This document shows positions 41,995 through 51,077 of a stretch of 64,000 bases of DNA, piece after piece. The translations under genes and the position numbers were made by a program. This DNA comes from Anaerolineaceae bacterium (GTDB taxonomy: Bacteria; Chloroflexota; Anaerolineae; Aggregatilineales; Phototrophicaceae). The DNA is taken from positions 186,001-250,000 of the forward strand of contig JACKCF010000002.1 of the NCBI GenBank assembly GCA_020634165.1. The letters run 5' to 3'. How positions within the stretch are numbered: position 1 is the first letter of the stretch; each line of letters begins with the position of its first letter. The notes below the pieces were generated by a model. The model had not been told where the DNA came from, ran no database searches, and was given only the letters and a program-made list of their open reading frames with translations.

Positions 41995-43086
41995 TTACTC
42001 CCCGATTTCCTCTGGCTCGCTGCAATCCTCACAGTGCTGGCTGAGGACATCCTCACCCTGGGCGATTTGCCGCACCCAATCAACAATCCGCACACCATCG
42101 ACGGCGTAAGTATAAAATTCCTCGCGCGGCAGGATGGTATGTAACGCACCCCCGGCAGTATAGGCGACGAAGTTCTCGACATCCGCCGCGATATCCGCCA
42201 TATTCTGGTCAATCATCGACTGCATATCCATCTGGGCTAGCGTACCCAGCGACACAAAAGCCATCTGGGTCTCGTCATAAGCGGCGTTGTACTGGCTGAA
42301 TGTGATGTCCGGATATTTGGCCCCAACAACGCGGTAAAGCCGCTCAAAGTTGAGTTCACCCAGGCGGATGCCTGCGAAATCCTCCGTCAGGATGCTTTCT
42401 GTCCCCCAGGCTGAAAAAACCGCTGATGCCAATACCTGATTGCGATAGCCGCCAGCGGCATCCCCTAACTGCTCAATACGCGCATCAGGGTAGGCTTCCG
42501 CGACGAACTGCGCATAAAACGGCGACGGAATCGCGCCGGCGCTGCTGCCCGTTACGAACACGGTTGAGGGTTCCGGTGCATTGGCAAAGGTCCAGTCAAG
42601 CACCGTCATGGCGTTAACATAGCCATTGTGATGAATGGTCACCTCATCATTGACGCGACTGCGATACGTCGCCACACGATCCCCTAAAAACACATCGCCC
42701 GTACAATACGGAATAAACACCACGTTATAGTTCAAAAATGGGTTTTCATCATTCTCAAAGTTGAAGATGCCATCGTAGTGATCTGGGCTATCGCCTGCGT
42801 CCACAGATCGATCATAAGTAGGGGTGTCATCCGGGTCGCAGATTTGTCCGAGCCAGCAGGCACCACCGCCCTGGAAGTAGATCAGCAATTGATCGCTTAG
42901 TTGCTCCGCTGGGCGTACAAAATAGGCATACGACGTGCCCAACGCGCAGATTGTATCGCCACCTGGCTCAATCATGGTCCAGGTTCCGGCTTCAAGATCA
43001 TCCCACATCGGCAGATCACCCTGCGCTAATGCCGGAACACTCCATGCCAACAATACTGTGATAATAAACATCATTCTGAAACGCAT
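41995..43086 (-). CDS. secreted pectin acetylesterase/Notum-family hydrolase
   Basis: About 363 residues from ATG 43086; signal peptide MRFRMMFIITVLLAWSVPALAQ. The alpha/beta-hydrolase family marks are clear: oxyanion region LLIYFQGGGACW, nucleophile serine in VFVTGSSAGAIPSP, aspartate near EQLGDAAGGYRN, and histidine in TAGGALHTILPREEF. Cysteines (CALGTSY, GGACWLGQICD, PYCTGD, CEDC) suggest disulfides. Family members remove acetyl or acyl esters from polysaccharides (pectin) or, in Notum, from proteins. Natural substrate not predictable. Confidence 0.9.
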   Translation of the reverse strand: MRFRMMFIITVLLAWSVPALAQGDLPMWDDLEAGTWTMIEPGGDTICALGTSYAYFVRPAEQLSDQLLIYFQGGGACWLGQICDPDDTPTYDRSVDAGDSPDHYDGIFNFENDENPFLNYNVVFIPYCTGDVFLGDRVATYRSRVNDEVTIHHNGYVNAMTVLDWTFANAPEPSTVFVTGSSAGAIPSPFYAQFVAEAYPDARIEQLGDAAGGYRNQVLASAVFSAWGTESILTEDFAGIRLGELNFERLYRVVGAKYPDITFSQYNAAYDETQMAFVSLGTLAQMDMQSMIDQNMADIAADVENFVAYTAGGALHTILPREEFYTYAVDGVRIVDWVRQIAQGEDVLSQHCEDCSEPEEIGE

Positions 43087-43356
43087 ACAAACCATCCTTC
43101 AGGTTGCAGGCTCTCATTCTATCGCGAACGCTCCGCAGCTACTAAGACCCTGTTGAAACCGTACCCCTAACAATTAGGGGACAGGTTTGGCCCAATTTGC
43201 CCTATACTATAGATAGTTAAGTTTGGTTTGTGCGTGATGATCCTTAATATTCAGAAATATGTCTGACAGGTAGATTTTCGCGGCATAGTTCCCACGCCAT
43301 CTTTGTGCAAACCAGACCCAAGCAACCTTATGATAGAAATGAAGATGAGGTGCTGT

Positions 43357-44001
43357 ATGGGAAATTTCATTGATCCTGCCCTGGTGGATCCAAACCTCAT
43401 TTACCTGGCCCTGATCGCCGGTTTGTGGGTTGGCGTGACAGCCGTGTATATGGCAGGCACAGGCATTCCAGAAATTCTGTCGATTGTGCTTACAGGCGGC
43501 AGCTTGCTGATACTGACGCAGCTACCGACCAACTGGCTGGCCGTCATCCTAATGGTGGTTGGCTTTGGCGGGTTCCTGGTCGCGCCGTTCACATCGCCGC
43601 GTATTGGCCAATTTGCAGAAATCGGCCTGATTTTGCAGGCAATTGGCAGCCTGATCCTGTTTAATGGAGCCATGTCGGTTTCGCCGTTTGTGATTGTGCC
43701 GACATTGCTGATCGCCTGGGCGTACCATCGCTTCCTGCTGCTGCCGATCATGCGCAGCCAGCGCGAGCAAAGTACCCTGGAAAAAGAAGATCAGGTGATC
43801 GGCGCTTATGGCCGCGTCGTCAACGAGATCGACCCCAAAGGGACGGTCTATGTTAATGGCGAACAGTGGACAGCCCGCAGTCGGGACCGCCTGGAAATTG
43901 GGACCGCCGTCCGCGTTACCCGCCAGAAGGGCCTGGAACTGGAAGTCGAGAAGGCCAAGCGCGAAGAACTGGCAGCAGAAGCCAACGGCTGGCACGAGTA
44001 A
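43357..44001 (+). CDS. NfeD-like membrane protein (short form)
   Basis: About 214 residues; ATG 43357 follows GAGG (43347-43350). Five or so membrane helices in the first 130 residues, then a C-terminal OB-like domain of the NfeD type (VIGAYGRVVNEIDPKGTVYVNGEQWTARSRDRLEIGTAVRVTRQKGLELEVE). The N-terminal serine-protease domain of long NfeD forms is absent. NfeD proteins act with stomatin-like SPFH proteins, and such a gene follows 127 bases downstream, so a joint role in membrane microdomains is likely. Confidence 0.88.
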   Translation: MGNFIDPALVDPNLIYLALIAGLWVGVTAVYMAGTGIPEILSIVLTGGSLLILTQLPTNWLAVILMVVGFGGFLVAPFTSPRIGQFAEIGLILQAIGSLILFNGAMSVSPFVIVPTLLIAWAYHRFLLLPIMRSQREQSTLEKEDQVIGAYGRVVNEIDPKGTVYVNGEQWTARSRDRLEIGTAVRVTRQKGLELEVEKAKREELAAEANGWHE

Positions 44002-44128
44002 CTCACATTTAGACAATTTGGTGCAGGATGAATGCGTATCGACGCACTTGCACATCTGTAACGCAACTGATTGATTCATGGCTGTATATCGCGGCCCGCA
44101 AAGTAGATAAATTTTCAGGAGGTGTCAG

Positions 44129-45085
44129 ATGGATGGGTTTGGCCCTGTAATCGGTGTTGGCCTGGTTTTACTGCTGGTCTATATCGTACTCAGCGTGTTC
44201 CGGGTCATCAAAGAATATGAACGTGTCGTCATTTTGCAGCTCGGTAAATTCAAGAGCGTGCGCGGCCCAGGCTTCGTCATCGTAATTCCGGTATTGGAGC
44301 AGGCCGTAAAAGTCGATCTGCGCGAAAAGTTCCTGGACATCCCGGCCCAGACCGCGATCACCAAGGACAACGCCAGTATCAACATCGACTTCCTGGTGTA
44401 CTACCGCATCACTGACCCGTCACGGGCGGTGCTGAAGGTTGAAAATGTTGAACGCGCTTCGGCGAACATCGCCACCACCACCCTGCGCGCGGTCATCGGT
44501 GACATCGAACTCGATGATGTACTCAGCAAGCGTGAGCAGATCAACGACGTGCTGCGCGTCAAACTGGACGAAGCGACTGAACGCTGGGGTCTGAAAGTCA
44601 CGACGGTGGAAATCCGCGAGATTGAACCGCCGCGGGACATCCTGGACGCGATGAACCGCCAGATGAGCGCCGAGCGTGATCGCCGCGCCAACGTCACCCG
44701 CGCTGAGGGTGAACGCGAAGCCGCCATCACCCGTGCAGAAGGTGAAAAGCGCGCCTCCATTCTGGAAGCAGAAGGTTTCCGTGAGTCGGAAATCGCCCGT
44801 GCAGAAGGTGCCCGTCAGGCCCAACTGCTGCGCGCTCAGGGTTATGCCGCTGCTCTGAAAGCGATCCTGGCAGAAGCCCAGAACCTGGACCAGAAGACGA
44901 TGGCATTGCAGTATATGAACATGCTGCAAGAAGTCGGCAAGAGTCCGTCCACCAAGTTCGTGCTGCCGATGGAATTGACTTCGATGGTCGAAGGCTTCAT
45001 CAAGACGGCTGGCTTAGCGGCTGGCGCCAATATGGGCACCAACGGCAGTCAAAAACCCGCCGAACTGGAAGAAGTTCAGCGGTAA
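44129..45085 (+). CDS. stomatin-like SPFH/Band 7 protein (slipin)
   Basis: 318 residues, with an excellent ribosome-binding site (AGGAGGT). One N-terminal membrane helix (VIGVGLVLLLVYIVLSVFRVI) is followed by the SPFH domain (KEYERVVILQLGKFKSVRGPGFVIVIPVLEQ, VDLREKFLDIPAQTAITKDNASINIDFLVYYRI). A long coiled coil follows with repeating AEGE(R/K) units (RAEGEREAAITRAEGEKRAS...). Such proteins form large ring or cage assemblies at the membrane. It pairs with the preceding NfeD gene, the classic arrangement. A strong terminator follows. Confidence 0.93.
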   Translation: MDGFGPVIGVGLVLLLVYIVLSVFRVIKEYERVVILQLGKFKSVRGPGFVIVIPVLEQAVKVDLREKFLDIPAQTAITKDNASINIDFLVYYRITDPSRAVLKVENVERASANIATTTLRAVIGDIELDDVLSKREQINDVLRVKLDEATERWGLKVTTVEIREIEPPRDILDAMNRQMSAERDRRANVTRAEGEREAAITRAEGEKRASILEAEGFRESEIARAEGARQAQLLRAQGYAAALKAILAEAQNLDQKTMALQYMNMLQEVGKSPSTKFVLPMELTSMVEGFIKTAGLAAGANMGTNGSQKPAELEEVQR

Positions 45086-45109
45086 CACATAAGCAGATCA
45101 CAAAAAACA

Positions 45110-45144
45110 AAGGCACGCCCACATGGACGTGCCTTTTGCTTTTC
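45110..45144. terminator. bidirectional Rho-independent terminator
   Basis: AAGGCACG (45110-45117) pairs with CGTGCCTT (45128-45135); TTTTGCTTTT follows on the plus strand and TGTTTTTTG on the minus strand. It serves the convergent genes ending at 45085 and 45144. Confidence 0.85.
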
Positions 45145-45731
45145 TATAGCTTTCTTTGCAGCCACTTCTGCCGCAGCATGGAATAGATAGCTGTGTCCGT
45201 AAACGTCTGCGTCTTGGCGTCGAAATAGTCTTCTTTGAAGTGCGCCTCTTTTACAAAGCCCAGTTTTTCCAGAAGATACTGTGAGGCTTCATTGCGCGGG
45301 TCGATATTGGCATACACGCTGTGCAGTTCCGTTTCATTGAAAGCATAGTCCAGCGTCCGGCTGACCACTTCCGTCGCGACACCCTTGCGCCAGTAGTCTG
45401 CTGACAGCGAATACCCCACTTCCGCCCGAAAATGTTCCGACTGAAAGCTAAAGAGCAAACAGTTGCCAATGATCGTATCGGTATCGCGGGTAGCAATCCC
45501 CCAGATGACCGCTTCCTGATCTTTATAAAGCTGCTGGTTGCGCTCGATGCGGGCCAGTGCTTCTTCGATGTGGGTCATCGTCGGCGAGGGAAGGTATTTT
45601 GTCACCGCCGGATTGCTCATATAGGCCAGGATAGCTTCCGCATCGGATTCCCGAAATGGCCGCAAAATAAAGCGTTCAGTCATCAGTACTGGGAATTCAG
45701 CAAAGGTCGCAGACAGGTCGAGCACGGACAT
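45144..45731 (-). CDS. GNAT-family N-acetyltransferase, RimJ/RimL type
   Basis: 195 residues. Begins with the RimJ/L-like LMTERFILRPFRESDAEAILAYMSNPAVTKYLP; the acetyl-CoA region is EVGYSLSADYWRKGVATEVV, followed by YANIDPRNEASQYLLEKLGF, the usual C-terminal block. It acetylates an amino group, of a ribosomal protein N-terminus, an amino acid or a small molecule. No partner gene suggests the substrate. Confidence 0.9.
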   Translation of the reverse strand: MSVLDLSATFAEFPVLMTERFILRPFRESDAEAILAYMSNPAVTKYLPSPTMTHIEEALARIERNQQLYKDQEAVIWGIATRDTDTIIGNCLLFSFQSEHFRAEVGYSLSADYWRKGVATEVVSRTLDYAFNETELHSVYANIDPRNEASQYLLEKLGFVKEAHFKEDYFDAKTQTFTDTAIYSMLRQKWLQRKL

Positions 45732-45760
45732 CTCTCCTTATTGAAATAAAAATTTGAGAT

Positions 45761-45786
45761 AAAAAAGACGCCTGAATAGACGTCTT
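45761..45786 (-). terminator. Rho-independent terminator of the Yip1-like gene
   Basis: AAGACG (45765-45770) pairs with CGTCTT (45781-45786); on the minus strand TTTTATCTC follows. It lies between the Yip1-like gene and the acetyltransferase, which then has its own promoter. Confidence 0.75.
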
Positions 45787-45808
45787 CTGAATGCGAGAAA
45801 AGGCCAGC

Positions 45809-46444
45809 CTATACAATGAATAGGAACAAGAGCAGCAGAGCAAAAAACGGCGCCATTACCGAGATCATACCACTGCGCGCATCCAGGCCGTAAACAGCCC
45901 GTACCGCCAGCACCATCAGATAAAGCTGGTAAATCGTCAGGAAGATGCTGAAATAGCCCAGCAGCGGGATCAGCAGAAAGATGATGCTGATGATGCTCAA
46001 GGGCGCGTAAATCGCGCCGATCAGATACGCCAGGTTGTTGTAAGCGCGCGTCTTGGCCTTTTGCTGCGATAGCTTCATGGCAATCCAGTGCATTGCATAG
46101 ATCAGCCCCATGAAGACCAACAATGCCAACGCGCTGTAGATCGGGACGCTGGTCAGCAGCATACCACCCAGGGCCGATTGCACATCCAATCCACTGAACT
46201 CCGGGGACTGGTTGAGAGCCTGCTGCACTTCAGGATTGCTGAACAGGATATAGAGCGCCACCGAAGACAATGCCAGCCCGCCCAAATACACCCAGATCAG
46301 GGCGCGGCGCATCGTCGCCTGTGGATCGTTCAATATCTCCTGAAAGGTTTCTATACGTGGTTTGGTGAGGACAGCCGTCCAGACTTCTGCCCAGCTATAG
46401 CGGGCAGGGAGTTGCGGCGGTTTTGGCGTCGGGTTTTGCTGCAT
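45809..46444 (-). CDS. Yip1-domain membrane protein
   Basis: 211 residues. A proline-rich soluble N-terminus (MQQNPTPKPPQLPARYSWAEVW) with the typical TKPRIETFQEILNDPQATMRRALIWVYLGG entry to the first helix, then five membrane helices with the family pattern (YNNLAYLIGAIYAPLSIISIIFLLIP and LTIYQLYLMVLAVRAVYGL). Bacterial Yip1-family proteins are multipass membrane proteins of unclear role. Confidence 0.82.
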   Translation of the reverse strand: MQQNPTPKPPQLPARYSWAEVWTAVLTKPRIETFQEILNDPQATMRRALIWVYLGGLALSSVALYILFSNPEVQQALNQSPEFSGLDVQSALGGMLLTSVPIYSALALLVFMGLIYAMHWIAMKLSQQKAKTRAYNNLAYLIGAIYAPLSIISIIFLLIPLLGYFSIFLTIYQLYLMVLAVRAVYGLDARSGMISVMAPFFALLLLFLFIV

Positions 46445-46687
46445 GATGGTTTGCTCACCCTTTTTGCTGTGATCTTGTGGGATATACCGTCCACGATGTC
46501 ATATGACTCATTCAGTGTACCCGATGCTACCAGACCGCGACAAGGCAAATCGGGCCTATGTGGATGGGGCGGGTCCACGCATCCAAGCTGACTGCTGACA
46601 AGGCATGCCACAGGCACTATACTGAATGCCCTTTTGTATCGCGAATTGTATTCGGTAAAGAATCAGTCACCAAGGGAAGTTAACCCT

Positions 46688-47767
46688 ATGCGTTTAGGCA
46701 TCATCGGATTACCGAACAGCGGCAAAACCACGCTGTTCAATGCCCTGACAGGCGGCAGCTACGAAACCAGCGCTGTCTCCAGCGGGCAGTTCCATGTAAA
46801 TACGGCGGTCGTCAGTGTGCCGGATGAACGGCTCGATGTGCTGGAAAAAATGTACACTGCCAAAAAGAAGGTCCACGCGACCATCACTTACACCGACATC
46901 GGCGGCCTGGATAAAGGCATCGGCGAAGGCGGGCTGGCGGGTCCACTGCGCAATGAGCTTTCCCAGGTCGATGGCTTCGTGCATGTCATCCGCGTCTTTG
47001 AGAGCAGCACCGTACCCCATCCTTATGAGACGATTGATCCTCAGCGTGACCTGGAAACGCTCGATGGCGAGTTCCTGCTGATCGACCTGGTTGCCGTAGA
47101 AAATCGTCTGGAGAAAATCGAATCGGAGCTGAAGCTGAAGGGCAAACGCGCCGACCAGACCCTGATCGATGAACAGCCGCTGATGGAGCGCTTCAAGGCC
47201 CATCTGGATGAGGGTTTACCTCTGCGCGATCTGGACATCAGCGAAAACGAGCGCAAGATGATCGGCGGCTTCGGCTTTTTGACGCTCAAACCCGTTCTGA
47301 TCGTGCTCAACCTGGGTGATGAACGCAAACCAGGCGACGACCAGATCAAATACGGTTACAAGCGCGCTAATCACATCGCCCTGCAAGCCTCTCTGGAAGC
47401 AGACCTCGCCCAGCTCGACGCGGAGGATGCCGAAATGTTCATGGAAGAATACGGCGTCACTGAACTGAGCGCCGCGCGCGTCATTCGGCTGTCCTACGAG
47501 CTGGTGAATATCCACTCCTTCCTGACCGCAGGCGAAAAAGAAGTCCGCGCCTGGACCATCCCCGTAGGGGCTACTGCCTACGAGGCCGCCGGGGCCATTC
47601 ATGGTGATATTCAAAAGGGCTTCATTCGCGCGGAAGTCACGCCCTACACCGATTTGGTCGGGCTGGGCAGCGAAGCAGCCGTCAAAGCAGCCGGGAAGAT
47701 GCGCCTGGAAAGCAAGGAATATGTCGTGCAGGATGGCGACGTCATCGTCTTCCGGCACAGTGGCTAA
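46688..47767 (+). CDS. ychF: YchF/OLA1-family P-loop NTPase
   Basis: About 359 residues from ATG 46688, the usual YchF length; the frame opens earlier without family similarity. Obg-type G domain: P-loop GLPNSGKTTLFNAL, switch YTDIGGLDKGIGEGGLAGPLRNELSQVD, and the base-recognition loop LIVLNLGDE, in which NKxD is changed to NxxE as typical of YchF, which prefers ATP. A coiled-coil insertion and a C-terminal TGS domain (VRAWTIPVGATAYEAAGAIHGDIQKGFIRAEV) follow. It binds ribosomes and influences stress responses. A terminator follows. Confidence 0.93.
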   Translation: MRLGIIGLPNSGKTTLFNALTGGSYETSAVSSGQFHVNTAVVSVPDERLDVLEKMYTAKKKVHATITYTDIGGLDKGIGEGGLAGPLRNELSQVDGFVHVIRVFESSTVPHPYETIDPQRDLETLDGEFLLIDLVAVENRLEKIESELKLKGKRADQTLIDEQPLMERFKAHLDEGLPLRDLDISENERKMIGGFGFLTLKPVLIVLNLGDERKPGDDQIKYGYKRANHIALQASLEADLAQLDAEDAEMFMEEYGVTELSAARVIRLSYELVNIHSFLTAGEKEVRAWTIPVGATAYEAAGAIHGDIQKGFIRAEVTPYTDLVGLGSEAAVKAAGKMRLESKEYVVQDGDVIVFRHSG

Positions 47768-47797
47768 TGAATAATCACGGTTAACTTATCCTGACGA

Positions 47798-47824
47798 AGA
47801 ACGCCTGCAGGCGTTCTTTTTCTT
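47798..47824 (+). terminator. Rho-independent terminator of ychF
   Basis: AGAACGCC (47798-47805) pairs with GGCGTTCT (47810-47817), followed by TTTTTCTTCT. The next 230 bases up to 48056 hold no recognised feature besides a likely promoter region. Confidence 0.88.
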
Positions 47825-48056
47825 CTGAAATTATTGCTAAAATCGCGGCTGCATTGCACAGGAATTGCTCTCATTCTGAACATAATCTGAATACCTAACG
47901 TATATCGTTAGCTCAATTGGGCATCTTGACGTCAATAACTTCAATCGTTAAGCACAGCTTGTGTTGGCTAAGTATGACTTAATGTAAGAAGTCTGAAATA
48001 TGCTCAAGAGCAGATAGTGGTAAACAGTTCCCAAAAGAGAAGGAGAGAAATCCACA

Positions 48057-49292
48057 ATGTCAGACACCGGAATTTCATATATGCCTAAGCAACCCCTCAA
48101 ATGGATTGCATTCAGCCTCGTTGGCATATTAATGATCTTGATACCCAACATCTCGGTATTTGCCCAGGAAGAAAACTCTACCGCGACAGAGGTGAAAGCA
48201 GACATAGTGGCTGCAGCCAATGCGTTCCTCGATACGCTCGATGAAACGCAACTCGAAACGGTGTTGTTTGATTACGAAGACGAAGAACAACGCGACAACT
48301 GGTCCAATTTGCCGACAGGTCTCTATACACGTGATGGACTTTACTACGCAGAACTCAGTGAAGAATCGCGTACAGCAGCTCTGGCCCTTCTGGAAGTCAC
48401 GCTCAGTGAACAAGGTTATGAAAAATTGATGGGCACTATGATTGGGGATGAAATTCTCCAGCAAACATCAACGGGCCTAGGAGGGGCCGGGACCGTATTC
48501 GGATTCGGACAGTACTACATATCCATACTTGGAACTCCTTCAGAAACGGACCCCTGGATTTTGCAATGGGGTGGCCATCACTTCGCACTGAACATCACGT
48601 TTACTTCTGTTGAAACAACGCTTGCTCCCAGCCATACTGGCTGTCAACCCTGCATCTACATCATTAATGAGCAAGACGTCGATGTCTTGGGTGATGAATA
48701 TAGCCTCGCACTGGAACTCATCAATTCTTTGGACGCTGACTTGCAGGAAGTTGCGATCCTCGATTACTCGGTCACGGACCTGGTAATGGGCCCTGGCACC
48801 GAAGAATATGTTCTGGAAGCTGAAGGGTTGCCTGCTTCAGAAATGACTGCGGAGCAGCAGACTGTGCTGCTAGAACTCATCAGTGAATGGGTCAATATAG
48901 TCCACGATGAGGCCGCCGAGGTGCGAATGGCTGAAATCGAAGCTGATCTGGATGAAACCTACTTTGCCTGGAGCGGTGATACCGATGAAGAAAGCGGTTC
49001 CTACTTCCGCATTACAGGCCCAACCATCCTGATTGAATTTGCTCCACAAGGTAATGGTGGTGGCGGTGGCACACCGCCCAATGGTGGTACACCACCCAAC
49101 AACGGCGGGACACCGCCAGACGATGCCAGTGGTCCAAACAACGATACCAGTGATTCATCCGGTTCAGATGTCGTCAGCTATACCTATGACCTGGGTACAT
49201 ATGAAGTCGATGAAGACTCTGCGCTCTACCATATTCACACCATCTACCGTGACCCGACGAATCCCTATGGCACCGCGACATCGGGTGAATAG
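48057..49292 (+). CDS. secreted DUF3500 protein
   Basis: 411 residues; AAGGAG lies 11 bases before ATG 48057 (a second ATG at 48081 is possible). Signal peptide/anchor IAFSLVGILMILIPNISVFAQ. DUF3500 marks: LPTGLYTRDGLYY, DPWILQWGGHHFALNITF, YFAWSGDTDEESGSYFRITGPTILIEF and a C-terminal HIHTIYRDPTNPYG. A low-complexity linker of Gly/Thr/Pro/Asn repeats (about residues 337-375) interrupts the last part of the domain. The function is unknown; the paired gene 5 bases downstream is a typical DUF3500 neighbour. Confidence 0.87.
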   Translation: MSDTGISYMPKQPLKWIAFSLVGILMILIPNISVFAQEENSTATEVKADIVAAANAFLDTLDETQLETVLFDYEDEEQRDNWSNLPTGLYTRDGLYYAELSEESRTAALALLEVTLSEQGYEKLMGTMIGDEILQQTSTGLGGAGTVFGFGQYYISILGTPSETDPWILQWGGHHFALNITFTSVETTLAPSHTGCQPCIYIINEQDVDVLGDEYSLALELINSLDADLQEVAILDYSVTDLVMGPGTEEYVLEAEGLPASEMTAEQQTVLLELISEWVNIVHDEAAEVRMAEIEADLDETYFAWSGDTDEESGSYFRITGPTILIEFAPQGNGGGGGTPPNGGTPPNNGGTPPDDASGPNNDTSDSSGSDVVSYTYDLGTYEVDEDSALYHIHTIYRDPTNPYGTATSGE

Positions 49293-49297
49293 GATAG

Positions 49298-49969
49298 ATG
49301 ACAATGAAGCACCTAACGATTTTAGCGATCAGCCTCCTGGGGCTGATCGCCCCCTTCCTGACTGTTCAGCCGACATTAGCCCACACCTTTGACGAGTTTG
49401 AAGTAGCCAGCTATATCAGTCTGGCAGAGGGTGACATTCTAATTGAGGTCGATATCACCGCTGGATATCTTATTGGCGCCGATGTTGCTCAATCGATTGA
49501 TACCGATGGCGACCTGAGCTTATCTGAGTCCGAAGTTATGGCATATGCCTACGAAGTTATGGAGTCGATAACCTTGGCAAGCACGGATAGTGCCATCGAC
49601 CTACAGTTGGTCACGTTCGAGTATCCGTCATATCGCAGCTTTGCTCAGGGTATTCACTCGATCAAGCTCCACATGGTCGCAACCTTACCAGAAAGCCAAC
49701 CTGGCACATACGCACTATACTACACAAATACCTACGCTTACGAAAACGTCACCAATGAGTACAGCGTCAATGGTTTTGTCGACACAGACGCCCAGGAAAT
49801 GATCGATATTATGCAGCAGGATCGCGATTGGGACCAAACATCACTCGAACTGACGTATACGATTCTTACCCCCATCGAATCATCCGAACCCCTGGACTGG
49901 GTATCCAGTTCACTAATGCGGGCAATACAATCGATTGTCGTCGGTAGCTATTATGTGCTGACAAGTTAG
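49298..49969 (+). CDS. secreted protein paired with DUF3500 (HupE/UreJ-like ectodomain)
   Basis: 223 residues. Signal peptide (MTMKHLTILAISLLGLIAPFLTVQPTLAH). The soluble part begins HTFDEFEVASYISLAEGDILIEVDITAGYLIGADV, as in the ectodomain found next to DUF3500 genes and in front of HupE-like membrane domains, and contains an EF-hand-like loop DTDGDLSLSESE. The membrane part of HupE-like proteins is absent; only a weak hydrophobic stretch is present at the C-terminus. Coupled to the preceding gene by a 5-base gap. Function unknown. Confidence 0.78.
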   Translation: MTMKHLTILAISLLGLIAPFLTVQPTLAHTFDEFEVASYISLAEGDILIEVDITAGYLIGADVAQSIDTDGDLSLSESEVMAYAYEVMESITLASTDSAIDLQLVTFEYPSYRSFAQGIHSIKLHMVATLPESQPGTYALYYTNTYAYENVTNEYSVNGFVDTDAQEMIDIMQQDRDWDQTSLELTYTILTPIESSEPLDWVSSSLMRAIQSIVVGSYYVLTS

Positions 49970-49995
49970 TCCAACAATAAAATCAGGTAAATTAA

Positions 49996-50027
49996 AGAGG
50001 CACACCCGTCTGGGTGTGCCTCTTTTT
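49996..50027. terminator. bidirectional Rho-independent terminator
   Basis: A 12-bp stem (49996-50007 with 50012-50023) with a 4-base loop is followed by TTTT on the plus strand and TTTAATTT on the minus strand. It serves the convergent genes ending at 49969 and 50048. Confidence 0.9.
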
Positions 50028-50047
50028 ATGTGCCAAAAATACGCAGA

Positions 50048-50953
50048 TTATTTGCTGCTGGTCATCGATAGGACGAAGTCGCCACCGATGAAGTCGCCGT
50101 CTTCGGTCAGAGCATCTGTAAAGAAGTAATCCGTCGCGAAGATCAGGTAACGGCCTGTTTCTGGAACGGTGAAGCTGGTAATGGCGCTGTTGTATGTTGT
50201 TTCATCAGCATCGTCGTTGACAGCCAGACGATCACCACCGGTACCGAACAGGTGCAAAACTGTGTCGAAGTTCTGGCTTTCCAGTGTCAGGTCGAATGTT
50301 TCGCCCTCAACACCATCGAACAGATAGTAGAATACCGGCTCTGCTGCTGTGCTATATCCCTCGACAGTCTCGTCCATACCGATAGCACCCGTGAAGTAGG
50401 TGTAGCGCTGCGGGTCAAAGTTTTCGAGATCAGTCGGTGGGGTGACGCCGCTGATTGACATTTCAAATTCGGCTTCGTCACCTTCGATTTCTTCAGCACC
50501 GTAACCGTTGTGGGTTTCAAATGTCGTTGCCAGGATAAAGTAACTCCCGCTTGTGGGCAAAGTCGCATTATCAATGCGTGCTGACAGATTATCAGGATAG
50601 TTAATATCATCATTGATTGCGATCAATTCACCAGCCGGGCCGAGCAAAACCAGGAAAGGATCAAGGCTGGAGGTGATAGCCAGCATCGAAACGGTTACAA
50701 CATCACCCGCGCTGCCGTTGAATACGTACAGCCGTGCGCTGATATTCCCGGCCAGCACATCGGTGAATGAATCGCCATCAAACAGCATCGGCAGGATGAG
50801 GCCCTCTTCAGCATCACCTTCAGGAACAGTCGTATCATCGTTTGCTGGTGGTTCTGGTGTGACATCGCCCTTTGTATTCTGTGCCAGAGCGTTGCCTGCC
50901 AGCATGGCAACCAAGGTGAATACCGCAAAAATAGCGAGAAGTTTCTTTGTCAT
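50048..50953 (-). CDS. secreted protein with two PPC domains
   Basis: About 301 residues from ATG 50953 (AGGG upstream); the longer frame to 51061 is unlikely. Signal peptide MTKKLLAIFAVFTLVAMLAGNALAQ. Two bacterial pre-peptidase C-terminal (PPC) beta-sandwiches: VFNGSAGDVVTVSMLAITSSLDPFLVLLGPAG ... NATLPTSGSYFILATTFE, and YLFDGVEGETFDLTLESQNFDTVLHLFG ... SFTVPETGRYLIFATDYF. PPC domains usually accompany secreted peptidases, but no peptidase domain is present here. It lies 124 bases downstream of the diterpene operon with no terminator seen between. Confidence 0.85.
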   Translation of the reverse strand: MTKKLLAIFAVFTLVAMLAGNALAQNTKGDVTPEPPANDDTTVPEGDAEEGLILPMLFDGDSFTDVLAGNISARLYVFNGSAGDVVTVSMLAITSSLDPFLVLLGPAGELIAINDDINYPDNLSARIDNATLPTSGSYFILATTFETHNGYGAEEIEGDEAEFEMSISGVTPPTDLENFDPQRYTYFTGAIGMDETVEGYSTAAEPVFYYLFDGVEGETFDLTLESQNFDTVLHLFGTGGDRLAVNDDADETTYNSAITSFTVPETGRYLIFATDYFFTDALTEDGDFIGGDFVLSMTSSK

Positions 50954-51077
50954 TTTCTTACCCTGTTTTAAATGATTTGCTACTATTGAGCGTAAAGCGA
51001 AACGCCAAATTAAACAATTAACTTTTGCCCTACGCCCTGTTTTTTTATCCGTTTTTTGCACGACTCATAGCGAGCCA